Below, in pieces: positions 42,234 through 49,834 of a stretch of 64,000 bases of DNA (position 1 is its first letter; every line of letters begins with the position of its first letter). Under the pieces are notes generated by a model, which was not told the DNA's origin, did no database searches, and was given only the letters and a program-made list of their open reading frames with translations. Location of the stretch: the NCBI GenBank assembly GCA_038131365.1, contig JAYPPH010000005.1, positions 310,001-374,000 on the forward strand, in the 5' to 3' direction. Position numbers and translations under genes: made by a program. Origin of the DNA: Marisalimonas marina. Lineage in GTDB: Bacteria > Pseudomonadota > Alphaproteobacteria > Puniceispirillales > Marisalimonadaceae.

Positions 42234-42664
42234 AAAAAATTTATGTAGATGCTGACGCTTGTCCTGTTAAAGATGAAATCACAAAAGTAGCTATACGTAA
42301 TAAAATTAGTACCTACATGGTTTGTAATGGAGGTATTAGGCCATTCAAAAATATTTTAATTAAATTAGTTATTGTATCTGAAGGAGCAGATGAAGCAGAT
42401 AAATGGATTTTTAACAATGTCTTAACAAATGATATTGTCATCACTTCTGATATACCTCTGGCTGCAAAGTGTTTAGATAAAGGTGCTAATGTATTAAAGT
42501 ATAATGGTTATGTTTTAACTCAAGATAATATTGGTAATATTTTAGCAACTAGAGATTTAATGTCTGATTTAAGATCATTTGATCCTTTCCTTAAGGGTAA
42601 AAATAAAAGTTTTTCTAAAGGTGATAGGACGAAGTTTGTGAACTCATTACAGAATTTGATATAA
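42230..42664 (+). CDS. YaiI/YqxD family protein (DUF188)
   Basis: A 144-residue protein. IYVDADACPVKDEI at residues 4-17 is the invariant signature of the UPF0178/DUF188 family, followed by VSEGADEADKWI and VITSDIPLAAKCLDKGA. The fold is PIN-like, so a metal-dependent nuclease activity is suspected but not demonstrated. It starts four bases inside the preceding hypothetical gene. Confidence 0.93.
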   Translation: MKKIYVDADACPVKDEITKVAIRNKISTYMVCNGGIRPFKNILIKLVIVSEGADEADKWIFNNVLTNDIVITSDIPLAAKCLDKGANVLKYNGYVLTQDNIGNILATRDLMSDLRSFDPFLKGKNKSFSKGDRTKFVNSLQNLI

Positions 42665-42876
42665 TATTTAATTTTCGAAATTTTAATGATACAATTTTTT
42701 ATTTGCTAAATAACTTAATTTAGCATATATGATCATTACTATCTTAGCCTAAGAAGGCAGTCAGTGTTTCTGGCTAATACGATCGACTTCCTTGCTCATA
42801 TAATGTTCAATCTAGTCCGGCGTGTTTTGATTGAACAATAAAGCTTATAAAATAAGCTGATTATAAGGAGTTATAT
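42665..42876 (+). promoter_or_regulatory. Cold-shock gene promoter and structured leader with alternative hairpins
   Basis: The 212 bases hold no ORF. TTGCTA at 42703-42708 and TATATG at 42726-42731 (17-base spacing) form a plausible promoter, overlapped by an 8-bp inverted repeat (42704-42711 with 42718-42725). The leader of about 139 bases contains several stems: TTAGCC/GGCTAA (42744-42749 with 42772-42777), a 9-bp stem 42804-42812 with 42829-42837, and AGCTTAT/ATAAGCT (42842-42848 with 42852-42858). The last 5-prime arm can instead pair as CTTATAA (42844-42850) with TTATAAG (42861-42867), which covers the start of the AAGGAG ribosome binding site. This suggests a temperature-responsive switch. 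Confidence 0.55.
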
Positions 42877-43083
42877 ATGCCTAACGGTACAGTTAAATGG
42901 TTTAATCCAAATAAAGGTTTTGGTTTTATAGAGCCAGAGGGTGGTTCTCAGGATGTATTCGTTCACATTTCTGCAGTTGAAGCTGCTGGAATGAATACTT
43001 TAAATGATGGAGCTAAGATTAGTTTTGAATTAGAAACTGGTAAAAATGGTAAAGTCGCTGCTGTAAATTTACAAACTTTATAA
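42877..43083 (+). CDS. cspA: CspA-type cold-shock protein
   Basis: A 68-residue single OB-fold protein. GTVKWFNPNKGFGFIEPEGG is RNP1 region, followed by DVFVHISAVEAAGM for RNP2. It binds single-stranded RNA and acts as an RNA chaperone. RBS is AAGGAG, located at the edge of a possible hairpin in the long leader. It is followed by a strong terminator at 43104-43127. A paralogue with 68 residues lies at 51573-51779. Confidence 0.97.
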   Translation: MPNGTVKWFNPNKGFGFIEPEGGSQDVFVHISAVEAAGMNTLNDGAKISFELETGKNGKVAAVNLQTL

Positions 43084-43103
43084 ATTATTTTTACAGACTA
43101 TTT

Positions 43104-43127
43104 AAAGGGCCTTTTGGCCCTTTTTTT
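43104..43127 (+). terminator. Rho-independent terminator of cspA
   Basis: AAAGGGCC (43104-43111), loop TTTT, GGCCCTTT (43116-43123), followed by a continued T-run to 43127. An 8-bp GC-containing stem with a U-tract, 20 bases after the stop. Confidence 0.92.
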
Positions 43128-43203
43128 ATATAAATTACAGAAAGTTTCTTTAATTTTTTTTCCAATTTGTTTACGATATTTTCGTAATAATTGGGGTAAA
43201 CAT

Positions 43204-43776
43204 ATGAAAACATTAAAATTGTCTAAAGCAACTATGGAAAAAAGAGTTTCTAAGTTTGCTGAGTTAGAACCATTACCAATACAAATAGATAAGACTGTTC
43301 CTCAAGCTGGTAAGGATATTGTCTATGCAAGGGAACTTCTTTCAGTCATTGGCTTGGATCCGTCTGAAGGTACAACTCCCATTAATTCAGGGGCCCCAAT
43401 TATAGGTGCTGGTGGAATAACTATGACTTTAGCTAAATGTCCACCTGGTCAAGGCCCTGGTTTACACAACCATCTTGCTACCTTTGAGACATTTACTGTA
43501 TTGGAAGGAAAGTTTCTTATTAAATGGAATGATGATGGCTCTGAAGAATTAATATTAAAAAAATATGATACAATATCCATTCCTCCAGGGGTTTGCAGAT
43601 CATTTACAAACATTGATGAGGGAGAGGGACTCTTGCAAGTAATTATTTCTGGAGGCGTGCATGATATGAATGATATATCTTTTACTCCTGAAGCAGCAGA
43701 TAAAATGGAAAGTATTCAGCCAAACCTTTCTAAAAAGTTTGAAAATATTGGTTTTAAATTTAACGCAGGCGCTTAG
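43204..43776 (+). CDS. Cupin-domain protein
   Basis: A 190-residue protein with one cupin barrel near residues 70-150. The metal-binding pattern reads GQGPGLHNHLATFETFTVLE for the first motif and SIPPGVCRSFTNID for the second. The family includes dioxygenases, isomerases and sensors, so no activity can be given. I start it at the ATG at 43204, preceded by GGGGTAA; a longer frame back to 43114 would run through the cspA terminator and is unlikely. Confidence 0.82.
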   Translation: MKTLKLSKATMEKRVSKFAELEPLPIQIDKTVPQAGKDIVYARELLSVIGLDPSEGTTPINSGAPIIGAGGITMTLAKCPPGQGPGLHNHLATFETFTVLEGKFLIKWNDDGSEELILKKYDTISIPPGVCRSFTNIDEGEGLLQVIISGGVHDMNDISFTPEAADKMESIQPNLSKKFENIGFKFNAGA

Positions 43777-43809
43777 CAGTAATCTATTATATTAGTAAAA
43801 TTAAAGATT

Positions 43810-44688
43810 TTATTTTTTCAATTTGGTAATAATTATTCCTGCAATTATAATCAGAAAAGCTCCCAATATTGTATTTTGTTGAGGTACTTCTTCATATAAA
43901 ATATATCCCCAGAAAGCTGCTAACAATACTGTTAAATAGACAAATGGGGCTGCAAAAGATGCATTAACAATTTTTAAAGCTTCAATAAATAAAAAATGAC
44001 CCAAAGTTGCTAATAATCCTAGACAGAACATAAGCATGGTTTGATTTAAATTAGGCCATTCCCAAAAGAAAATTATAAATGGTAAAGATAAAATTGTGCC
44101 AGTTATTGCTGTATATAATAATGTTGTTTGATTAGAATCTGATGAGTTTAGAAATTTTGTTGATATAGTAAAAAAAGCAAAGCATAGTGCTGCTAAAAAT
44201 GGAAATATAACAGCAAAATTAAAAGACGCACTATTTGGGTTTGCTATTATGATAGCTCCAATTAATCCAATAATAACAATAATCACCTGAACAAAAGATA
44301 TTTTCTCTTTTAAAATTAAGAAAGCTAGTATCGTAGTGATTACTGGACCAATCATATAAATTGCAATATTTTCTGCAAAGGGTAAGTAAGCTAGGCCAGA
44401 AAACATAAAACAGGTAGTAATTAATAATAGTGCGCCTCTTAATATTTGTAGAGACGGGAATGGACTTTTTAAAAAAGTTATTGTGTTTTTGTTAAATAGA
44501 ATAAGTAAAATTATTAATTGTGATAAATACCTAGAAAATACAATTTGAAATGGATTAAAAAATTGACCTAATTCTTTCGCAGTCAATTCCATCACTGAAA
44601 AAAAGAAATAGGTTAATAAAAGAAGAAATGTTCCCCAAAGGGTATTTGAAATTTTAAGTTTGAAATACTTATTTAAAAAATTTGACAT
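43810..44688 (-). CDS. EamA/DMT-superfamily transporter
   Basis: A 292-residue membrane protein with ten helices arranged as two EamA repeats. The sequence SVMELTAKELGQFFNPFQIV near 30-49 and AENIAIYMIGPVITTILAF near 105 are at typical positions for the S-adenosylmethionine/RhaT-like branch. Probably an exporter of a small metabolite; the neighbours give no hint about which. It is convergent with the cupin gene. Confidence 0.88.
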   Translation of the reverse strand: MSNFLNKYFKLKISNTLWGTFLLLLTYFFFSVMELTAKELGQFFNPFQIVFSRYLSQLIILLILFNKNTITFLKSPFPSLQILRGALLLITTCFMFSGLAYLPFAENIAIYMIGPVITTILAFLILKEKISFVQVIIVIIGLIGAIIIANPNSASFNFAVIFPFLAALCFAFFTISTKFLNSSDSNQTTLLYTAITGTILSLPFIIFFWEWPNLNQTMLMFCLGLLATLGHFLFIEALKIVNASFAAPFVYLTVLLAAFWGYILYEEVPQQNTILGAFLIIIAGIIITKLKK

Positions 44689-44745
44689 TGTTTAACATAT
44701 TAAATTTTTTTCACATAGTCATTTGATATTTGAAGAATAATCAAA

Positions 44746-44782
44746 CGAAAAAAAGGACGAAGGATGGGGGTCCTTCGTCCTT
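44746..44782 (-). terminator. Rho-independent terminator of the DUF1127 gene
   Basis: On the minus strand a perfect 12-bp stem (44782-44771 with 44764-44753) encloses a 6-base loop and is followed by a run of T (44752-44746). It lies about 110 bases downstream of the DUF1127 stop, so that mRNA has a long 3-prime tail. Confidence 0.9.
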
Positions 44783-44893
44783 GTCTTTTAGATGACATAA
44801 CAGCTACCTTGGGGGAGGAATATGAGCTTATTCTTATGCCATCTTCAATTAATATTCATGGGAGGAGGTACGAATACTAATCTTTTAAAATAT

Positions 44894-45160
44894 TTATGCA
44901 GCTACCTTATCTTCAATCTTATTGTCTTGCTTAACTGACTTTTCTAAACCTAAGTTTCCTGCAGGGAAATCTACAACATCTGTCTTGTTGAAGAAGTCAC
45001 CATTTAATACTTGCTGTCTTGTATATCCAATATCAGCTAATGTTCTGTCATCTAGGCTCAATAGAGCTTCTCTTGTTTTTGATACGGCAATCTTGTTAAA
45101 AGCTGAGGTAACAAATTCATTTAATCTTGCTAAAAAAGTATTTTCCATTTTCTTCATCAT
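44894..45160 (-). CDS. DUF1127 (YjiS-like) small protein
   Basis: An 88-residue protein. The C-terminal half of the conserved region, LLSLDDRTLADIGYTRQQVL near 38-57, is the DUF1127 signature. Arg-rich members of the family have been linked to RNA metabolism and phosphate or carbon stress, but this one is longer than usual, with an extra acidic tail KQDNKIEDKVAA. An alternative start is a Met three or four residues further in. Its mRNA ends at a strong terminator. Confidence 0.85.
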   Translation of the reverse strand: MMKKMENTFLARLNEFVTSAFNKIAVSKTREALLSLDDRTLADIGYTRQQVLNGDFFNKTDVVDFPAGNLGLEKSVKQDNKIEDKVAA

Positions 45161-45466
45161 TTCTTTCTAAGTTTTAAGAAGGATTATTCCTTCGTTGTTA
45201 ATGATATACGCCTTAAGAATTAAAAAGAGAATAGGGGTAAATGGAATTTCATTGTTTCCAAAATGGAAACATTAAATAAAAATGTAATATAATTATTCCC
45301 TAATAGGAAACAATGTGTTCGCATTGTGGCAAGGGTTGATTGGGTTTGTTGATATGTATTATGTTTGTCTTGTATTTATAATTTTCACTGATGATATTTT
45401 TATTTAACTTTGTATTTTTTTAATTAATAATTAAAGTCATTATCATTGATTTTTTATAGGTACTCC
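45161..45466. promoter_or_regulatory. Divergent regulatory region with a GTTTCCA palindrome
   Basis: This space separates the DUF1127 gene from the ExbB-like operon. It contains a 7-bp inverted repeat with a 3-base centre, GTTTCCA-AAA-TGGAAAC (45254-45270), a related GGAAACAATG a little further right, and a small hairpin ACAATG/CATTGT (45310-45315 with 45322-45327). No ORF. The palindrome is a candidate operator for either gene. Confidence 0.45.
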
Positions 45467-45925
45467 GTGTCAAAAGCTTTTTTATTATGGTGGATACAAA
45501 TAGTTACAGTATCCTTTGCTGCAATATTAATTTTTACCTATGGTTGGTTCGAGAAATTGTATGACTCAGACCAAACTAAAATCAGTTTTATAATAATTAC
45601 TATTTTTATTGCAGCCTCAATTGCCACAGGATTTTTAAGTTTTAGATCTGAATATGTATATAAAAAAATAAGTAACTATATTTGGTTTGCCTCAGAAACT
45701 ATGGTTACTCTTGGTTTAATAGGAACAGTTGCAGGATTCTTATTAATGTTAAGTTCGGCTTTTGATAATTTAGATGTAAGTAATGTTGAAAATGTTCAGA
45801 AGGTAATTTCTAATATGGCTTTGGGAATGAGTACAGCTTTATGTACTACTCTGTCTGGTTTAATAGGAAGTGTATTAACCAAAATACAAATGGTTATTTT
45901 AGAAAATAATTCTAATTATGAGTGA
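45467..45925 (+). CDS. Small MotA/TolQ/ExbB-like proton channel protein
   Basis: A protein of about 152 residues with four predicted helices. The third and fourth match the pore helices of the MotA/ExbB family: ETMVTLGLIGTVAGFLLML and ALGMSTALCTTLSGLIGSVL. Unlike MotA or ExbB, it lacks the large cytoplasmic loop; only about 15 residues separate helices two and three. I prefer the GTG at 45467 (AGG six bases upstream) over the TTG at 45446. It overlaps the next gene by 8 bases and heads a three-gene operon described under the next entries. Zorya ZorA is a larger relative, so a defence role is not indicated. Confidence 0.75.
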   Translation: MSKAFLLWWIQIVTVSFAAILIFTYGWFEKLYDSDQTKISFIIITIFIAASIATGFLSFRSEYVYKKISNYIWFASETMVTLGLIGTVAGFLLMLSSAFDNLDVSNVENVQKVISNMALGMSTALCTTLSGLIGSVLTKIQMVILENNSNYE

Positions 45926-46538
45926 TCCTAGATATAGATCTTCATTTGGTTTTATTGATCTGCTATTTAACATGCTTATTGGTTTTGTTTTCTTATTTAT
46001 GCTTGCATTTTTATTAATAAATCCAGTTGCAAAAAAAGAGACAATTAAACCTAAAGCTGAATATTTTATAGAACTTGAATGGGATGGAGAAAAACCTTTT
46101 GACCTAGATATTTGGGTTAAAGATAACATGGGTCATGTGGTTAGTTTTAGAAGACCAGATGATGCTCTGATACATCTTGAGAGAGATGATTTGGGAACAA
46201 TTAATGACACTTACGTAGATCAGAACGGTAAAATTGTTTATCTCAAAGAAAACAGGGAAGTGGTTGCTATTAGGACACCTGAGGCTAGATCCTATCTTGT
46301 TACTATACATTTCTATAATGCTAGAAAATTTCCGGCTCCGCTAACTCACGCTACAGTTAAATTACTCAAAGTTAATCCCTATAAAGAAGAGTATACTAAA
46401 AAATTACTTTTTAGTGCTGAAGGCCAAGAACTACCTGCATTTAAATTTAGAGTAGATTATAATGGTATTGTGCATGTCGATCCAACAAATGAGCTTATCA
46501 TTGATGGTGAAGTTATTCGAAAAGGAAGTGGAATATAA
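45918..46538 (+). CDS. ExbD/MotB-like membrane protein with DUF2135-like periplasmic domain
   Basis: A 206-residue protein. One N-terminal helix, FIDLLFNMLIGFVFLFMLAF, has Asp14 at the position of the proton-carrying Asp of ExbD and MotB. The C-terminal part (about 50-200) is beta-rich: IELEWDGEKPFDLDIWVKD is like the DlDL motif of DUF2135/YfaP proteins, followed by SYLVTIHFYN. It therefore replaces the peptidoglycan-binding OmpA domain of MotB with a different periplasmic sandwich. It overlaps the ExbB-like gene by 8 bases and the following gene by one (TAATG), so all three are probably made together. Function unknown; an envelope motor is inferred. Confidence 0.7.
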   Translation: MSDPRYRSSFGFIDLLFNMLIGFVFLFMLAFLLINPVAKKETIKPKAEYFIELEWDGEKPFDLDIWVKDNMGHVVSFRRPDDALIHLERDDLGTINDTYVDQNGKIVYLKENREVVAIRTPEARSYLVTIHFYNARKFPAPLTHATVKLLKVNPYKEEYTKKLLFSAEGQELPAFKFRVDYNGIVHVDPTNELIIDGEVIRKGSGI

Positions 46539-47011
46539 TGCTTGATTTTTCTATTAGCTCAGGTCAGTTAATGTTAATTTGGTCATTTGCTGGTGCAATT
46601 TGTTGTTTACCATTTTTTACAAGAAATATTTGGCAAAGATTTTTTACAGTTCCAATAATATTCATTGCGATATGGTTAAGTTTTTATACTAATCATGAAT
46701 TTATAGGTAGGCCTATGTATGATAGGCCACCTGATGAATTTGTATATGAGCATCATGCTGTCATATATGACAAAGGAGATCGTTTCATTGTATTATGGGC
46801 TGTCAAAGATGGAATAAATAAGTTATTTAAATTTCCTCATACAGAACAAAATGAAGAAGCTTTAGATCAAGCCAAAAGAAATGCTGAAAGATCTGGAGTA
46901 CCTCAGATGGGCGAGATTGTTAAAGAAAGTCAAGCGGACAAAAGGTCTAGGAATAATGAATTTACTCTGAAAACTTACAGGTTTCCTTTTCAAAAAATGA
47001 TGCCAAAATAA
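46538..47011 (+). CDS. Two-helix membrane protein with soluble domain, third gene of the ExbB/ExbD-like operon
   Basis: A 157-residue protein. Two N-terminal hydrophobic segments, LMLIWSFAGAICCLPFF and FFTVPIIFIAIWLSFY, are followed by about 100 hydrophilic residues with basic stretches (QAKRNAERSG, QADKRSRNNE). I know no family. Its start is one base inside the end of the ExbD-like gene, so it must be part of the same system. It could be an assembly factor or the effector coupled to the motor. It ends convergently with the luciferase-like gene. Confidence 0.65.
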   Translation: MLDFSISSGQLMLIWSFAGAICCLPFFTRNIWQRFFTVPIIFIAIWLSFYTNHEFIGRPMYDRPPDEFVYEHHAVIYDKGDRFIVLWAVKDGINKLFKFPHTEQNEEALDQAKRNAERSGVPQMGEIVKESQADKRSRNNEFTLKTYRFPFQKMMPK

Positions 47012-47022
47012 TTGATTTCAAC

Positions 47023-48120
47023 TTAAAATTTTTGCTTGATGTAATCGCTTAGGATTGGTTGTATTTTATTTGACATAGTTGAAAAAGAATTTTCCCATAA
47101 TTGTTTTTGTTCTCCAATATCATGGCCCGTTAGTAGTAGGGTTCCAAATGGTCCAACTTTATCTATTAACTCGATTAGCTTATCCGTCACTGTTTTTTCG
47201 CTACCAATTATAATTAAATCTTTAGCTTTTTTCATTGCATCAGGTATTTCGCTTTGTAAATTAATATCCTCTCCAGCTATTCCAGAAGCTAGTTTTGAAA
47301 CAGAGTTTAAGTAAAGAAAATAATTAGTAAAAACACCTTTGGGATCATCTAAGATATCATTAGCTTCATTATCAGAAGAAGTAATAAGAACACTTCTTCC
47401 CACACGCCATTTATCATAATTGGGATTTTTACCAATATTATTTGCGGCTTCTTTATAAGTTGGCCAATGTGTTGCAATATCATCAGTACTAACGAAGTTA
47501 CCTGAAATAGGAATCCAGCCCTTCTCTCCAGCTAATTTGGCAGTCATTGAATTAGGATTTTTAAGCGACACTGCTATCTCTGGATATGGTTGTTGAAAAG
47601 GCTTAATAAATTTTCCTATTCCTAGTTCACTTAAAACATTTTTGGTTAAAGAAATATCTAAAAACTCACCTTTATAACTGTAAGTGTCATTATCTTCCCA
47701 AAATTTGATAATAGCCTCTACTGACTCAATCATTGTTAGGGCCCTTGAACGACCATCCATATTGTCAAAAAGTTCCCAGTCACTCACTAAGCCTCCAGCA
47801 CCAACTCCAAGAATAACTCTTCCTTTTGATAAATGGTCTAGCAAGCTGACTTGCCCTGCTACCACTGCTGGATGTTGTTGAGGCAATGATATGACGCCAG
47901 TCCCAAACTTAATTTTTTTAGTCTCTGATATTAAAGAGGCGTGGAAAATTAAAGGAGATGTTACTGGTTCCGCAGTTGAACTATAATGTTCACCCATCCA
48001 AGCCTCAGAAAAATTCAGCTTATCTGCCAACTTAACTAATTGTCTATCCTCTTCGTAGGAAGTGGTAAAGTTTTTGTTAGCCGGATGAAGTGGCATCATG
48101 AACAAGCCAAGATTAAGCAT
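47023..48120 (-). CDS. Luciferase-like monooxygenase (LLM class flavin-dependent oxidoreductase)
   Basis: A 365-residue TIM-barrel flavoenzyme. FSEAWMGEHYSSTAEPVTSP near residues 37-56, IKFGTGVISLPQQHPAVVA near 73-91 and RVILGVGAGGLVSDWELF near 105-122 follow the pattern of the bacterial-luciferase superfamily. It would use reduced FMN and oxygen to attack an aldehyde, alkane or sulfonate substrate; the reductase partner is not adjacent. It has its own promoter region downstream of the quinone reductase gene. Confidence 0.87.
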   Translation of the reverse strand: MLNLGLFMMPLHPANKNFTTSYEEDRQLVKLADKLNFSEAWMGEHYSSTAEPVTSPLIFHASLISETKKIKFGTGVISLPQQHPAVVAGQVSLLDHLSKGRVILGVGAGGLVSDWELFDNMDGRSRALTMIESVEAIIKFWEDNDTYSYKGEFLDISLTKNVLSELGIGKFIKPFQQPYPEIAVSLKNPNSMTAKLAGEKGWIPISGNFVSTDDIATHWPTYKEAANNIGKNPNYDKWRVGRSVLITSSDNEANDILDDPKGVFTNYFLYLNSVSKLASGIAGEDINLQSEIPDAMKKAKDLIIIGSEKTVTDKLIELIDKVGPFGTLLLTGHDIGEQKQLWENSFSTMSNKIQPILSDYIKQKF

Positions 48121-48197
48121 AAATTTTCTCCAAATTAATAAACCTAATTTATTATAAATTATTTCAATTTATTTAAAATAAGTTTTATGAATTTATA

Positions 48198-49172
48198 TTA
48201 AAATTTTAGAACAATAGAGCCTGTAGAGAGCCTGTTTTCAAGCATCATTTGAGCTTCTTGAATATCATCTATGGAAAAAACTTTGTCTATATTAATTTTT
48301 ATATCTTTATTCATTATCATTTTAAAAAAAGCGTCTGCATTTTTTTGCATTTCACTACTATCTTTGATGTATGTATTTAACCCGCCAGTTGCAATGGAGC
48401 CAGAAAATGAACGTAATTGATTTATATTTATAGGTTCAATTGGGCCTGAAGATATTCCAAAACTTACTATTCTACCCTTTGGAGCAAGACAACCTATACC
48501 TTTTTGAAATGTATTTTTGCCAACGGAGTCATATATTACATCAACGCCTTTATTATCTGTGATTTCAAAAACTTTTTTGACGAAATCTTCTTTAACATAA
48601 TTGATAGTATAATCGCATCCATTTTCCATTGCTATTAGTTCTTTTTCTTTAGTGCTAATAGTACCTAAAACTCTGGCCCCAATTTTATTTGCCCATTGAC
48701 ATAAGATTTGTCCAACACCCCCAGCCGCAGCATGTACTAATGCAGTGTGATGTTTTTTTAGCTGAAATGATTCATTTATTAAGTATTGTGATGTTAATCC
48801 TTGTAATGTTGAAGCTGCAGCCACTTTAAGTTCAACATGGTTATTTAGTTTAATGACTCTGCTTTCGTCTAAATTCATTAATTTTGAGAATGAGCCAAGA
48901 TTCATGCAGTGAGTAACCTTGTCACCTATATTAAATTTAGAAACATTAGATCCTTTTTCTACAATAGTTCCTGACGCTTCCATGCCCATAATGGATGGTA
49001 AATTTTTTAATGGATAAGCACCATTTCTCTGATTAATATCAATAAAATTTAGGCCTGCATATGAGTGCTCTATCATTACTTCATTTGAATTAAGTTTCTT
49101 TACGTCGCTTTCTTCAATCTTCAAGACGTTTGCTGCACCTTGTTCATAAATTCTTACTACTTTAGACTTCAT
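48198..49172 (-). CDS. Zinc-independent quinone oxidoreductase (QOR/MDR family)
   Basis: A 324-residue medium-chain reductase. GLNFIDINQRNGAYPL near 38-53, HAAAGGVGQILCQWANKIGA for the nucleotide-binding fold, and GVDVIYDSVGKNTF follow the NADPH:quinone reductase (QorA) layout. The zinc-binding cysteines of alcohol dehydrogenases are absent. It would reduce quinones or enones by two electrons. It starts 10 bases downstream of the trpG stop on the same strand, so it may be read through from the trp operon. Confidence 0.92.
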   Translation of the reverse strand: MKSKVVRIYEQGAANVLKIEESDVKKLNSNEVMIEHSYAGLNFIDINQRNGAYPLKNLPSIMGMEASGTIVEKGSNVSKFNIGDKVTHCMNLGSFSKLMNLDESRVIKLNNHVELKVAAASTLQGLTSQYLINESFQLKKHHTALVHAAAGGVGQILCQWANKIGARVLGTISTKEKELIAMENGCDYTINYVKEDFVKKVFEITDNKGVDVIYDSVGKNTFQKGIGCLAPKGRIVSFGISSGPIEPININQLRSFSGSIATGGLNTYIKDSSEMQKNADAFFKMIMNKDIKINIDKVFSIDDIQEAQMMLENRLSTGSIVLKF

Positions 49173-49182
49173 TATATTTTCC

Positions 49183-49833
49183 TTAAAAATTAATTAGGAA
49201 ATTTCCTATTATTTCTTTCCCACCCTCACTACCAAATGACTCTGGGTGGTATTGAATTCCATAAATTGGATACTTTTTATGTGATATAGCCATTATTTCA
49301 CTTTCAAAAGGAATGTTTTTAGTATCTAAGGTTGAATCTAAATTATTACCATCATGTGAAATACCATTAATTTTAAAACATTTAGGTAATGAATTTTTAT
49401 CTACAATAAGTGAATGATATCTCATAATTTCAATATTTTGAGGGATTTTTGCATGAAGTCCTATTCCATCATGAATTAAAAACGAAGTTTTACCGTGCAT
49501 CGGTTCCTTAGCCTTAATAACCTTCCCTCCAAACGAATAGCATATACCTTGCATCCCAAGGCAAATTCCTAAGATAGGTATTTGTGGACCCATTTTTAAA
49601 ATAACATCACTACAAATCCCAAAATAATCTTTATTTTCAGGTGAACCTGGTCCTGGTGATATAATTATTTTATTAGCATTTAATTTTTTTATAGATTCTA
49701 GGGATAATTCATCATTTCTTTTTACAATCACCTTGAATTGATCAGATATAAAAAATTTATTAAGAATCTCACCACAATATTGGTATAAATTGAAAGTAAA
49801 AGAATCATAATTATCAATAATTAGTATGTTCAT
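49183..49833 (-). CDS. trpG: Anthranilate synthase glutamine amidotransferase subunit
   Basis: A 216-residue class I glutamine amidotransferase. DNYDSFTFNLYQYCGE at the start, GPGSPENKDYFG, the nucleophile loop ILGICLGMQG, and YHPESFGSEGG with the catalytic His-Glu form the standard triad. It provides ammonia to TrpE. PabA-type use is possible because such subunits are often shared. It follows trpE with one base between. Slightly longer than the usual 190-200 residues because of an insertion near residues 160-180. Confidence 0.85.
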   Translation of the reverse strand: MNILIIDNYDSFTFNLYQYCGEILNKFFISDQFKVIVKRNDELSLESIKKLNANKIIISPGPGSPENKDYFGICSDVILKMGPQIPILGICLGMQGICYSFGGKVIKAKEPMHGKTSFLIHDGIGLHAKIPQNIEIMRYHSLIVDKNSLPKCFKINGISHDGNNLDSTLDTKNIPFESEIMAISHKKYPIYGIQYHPESFGSEGGKEIIGNFLINF

Positions 49834-49834
49834 A

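Noticed and set aside
42738..42840. Possible tRNA or small RNA gene before cspA because of GTTCAATC and several stems
   Set aside because: No acceptor stem, no anticodon arm and no CCA-end arrangement; the stems are better explained as the structured cspA leader.
44676..44797. Minus-strand ORF of 31 codons (MSSKRQGRRTP...) running through the terminator of the DUF1127 gene
   Set aside because: It is created by the stem of the terminator itself and has no supporting ribosome binding site.
45446..47011. The ExbB/ExbD-like trio as a Zorya anti-phage system
   Set aside because: ZorA and ZorB are much larger, ZorB has a peptidoglycan-binding domain, and no ZorC, ZorD or ZorE helicase or nuclease is present.
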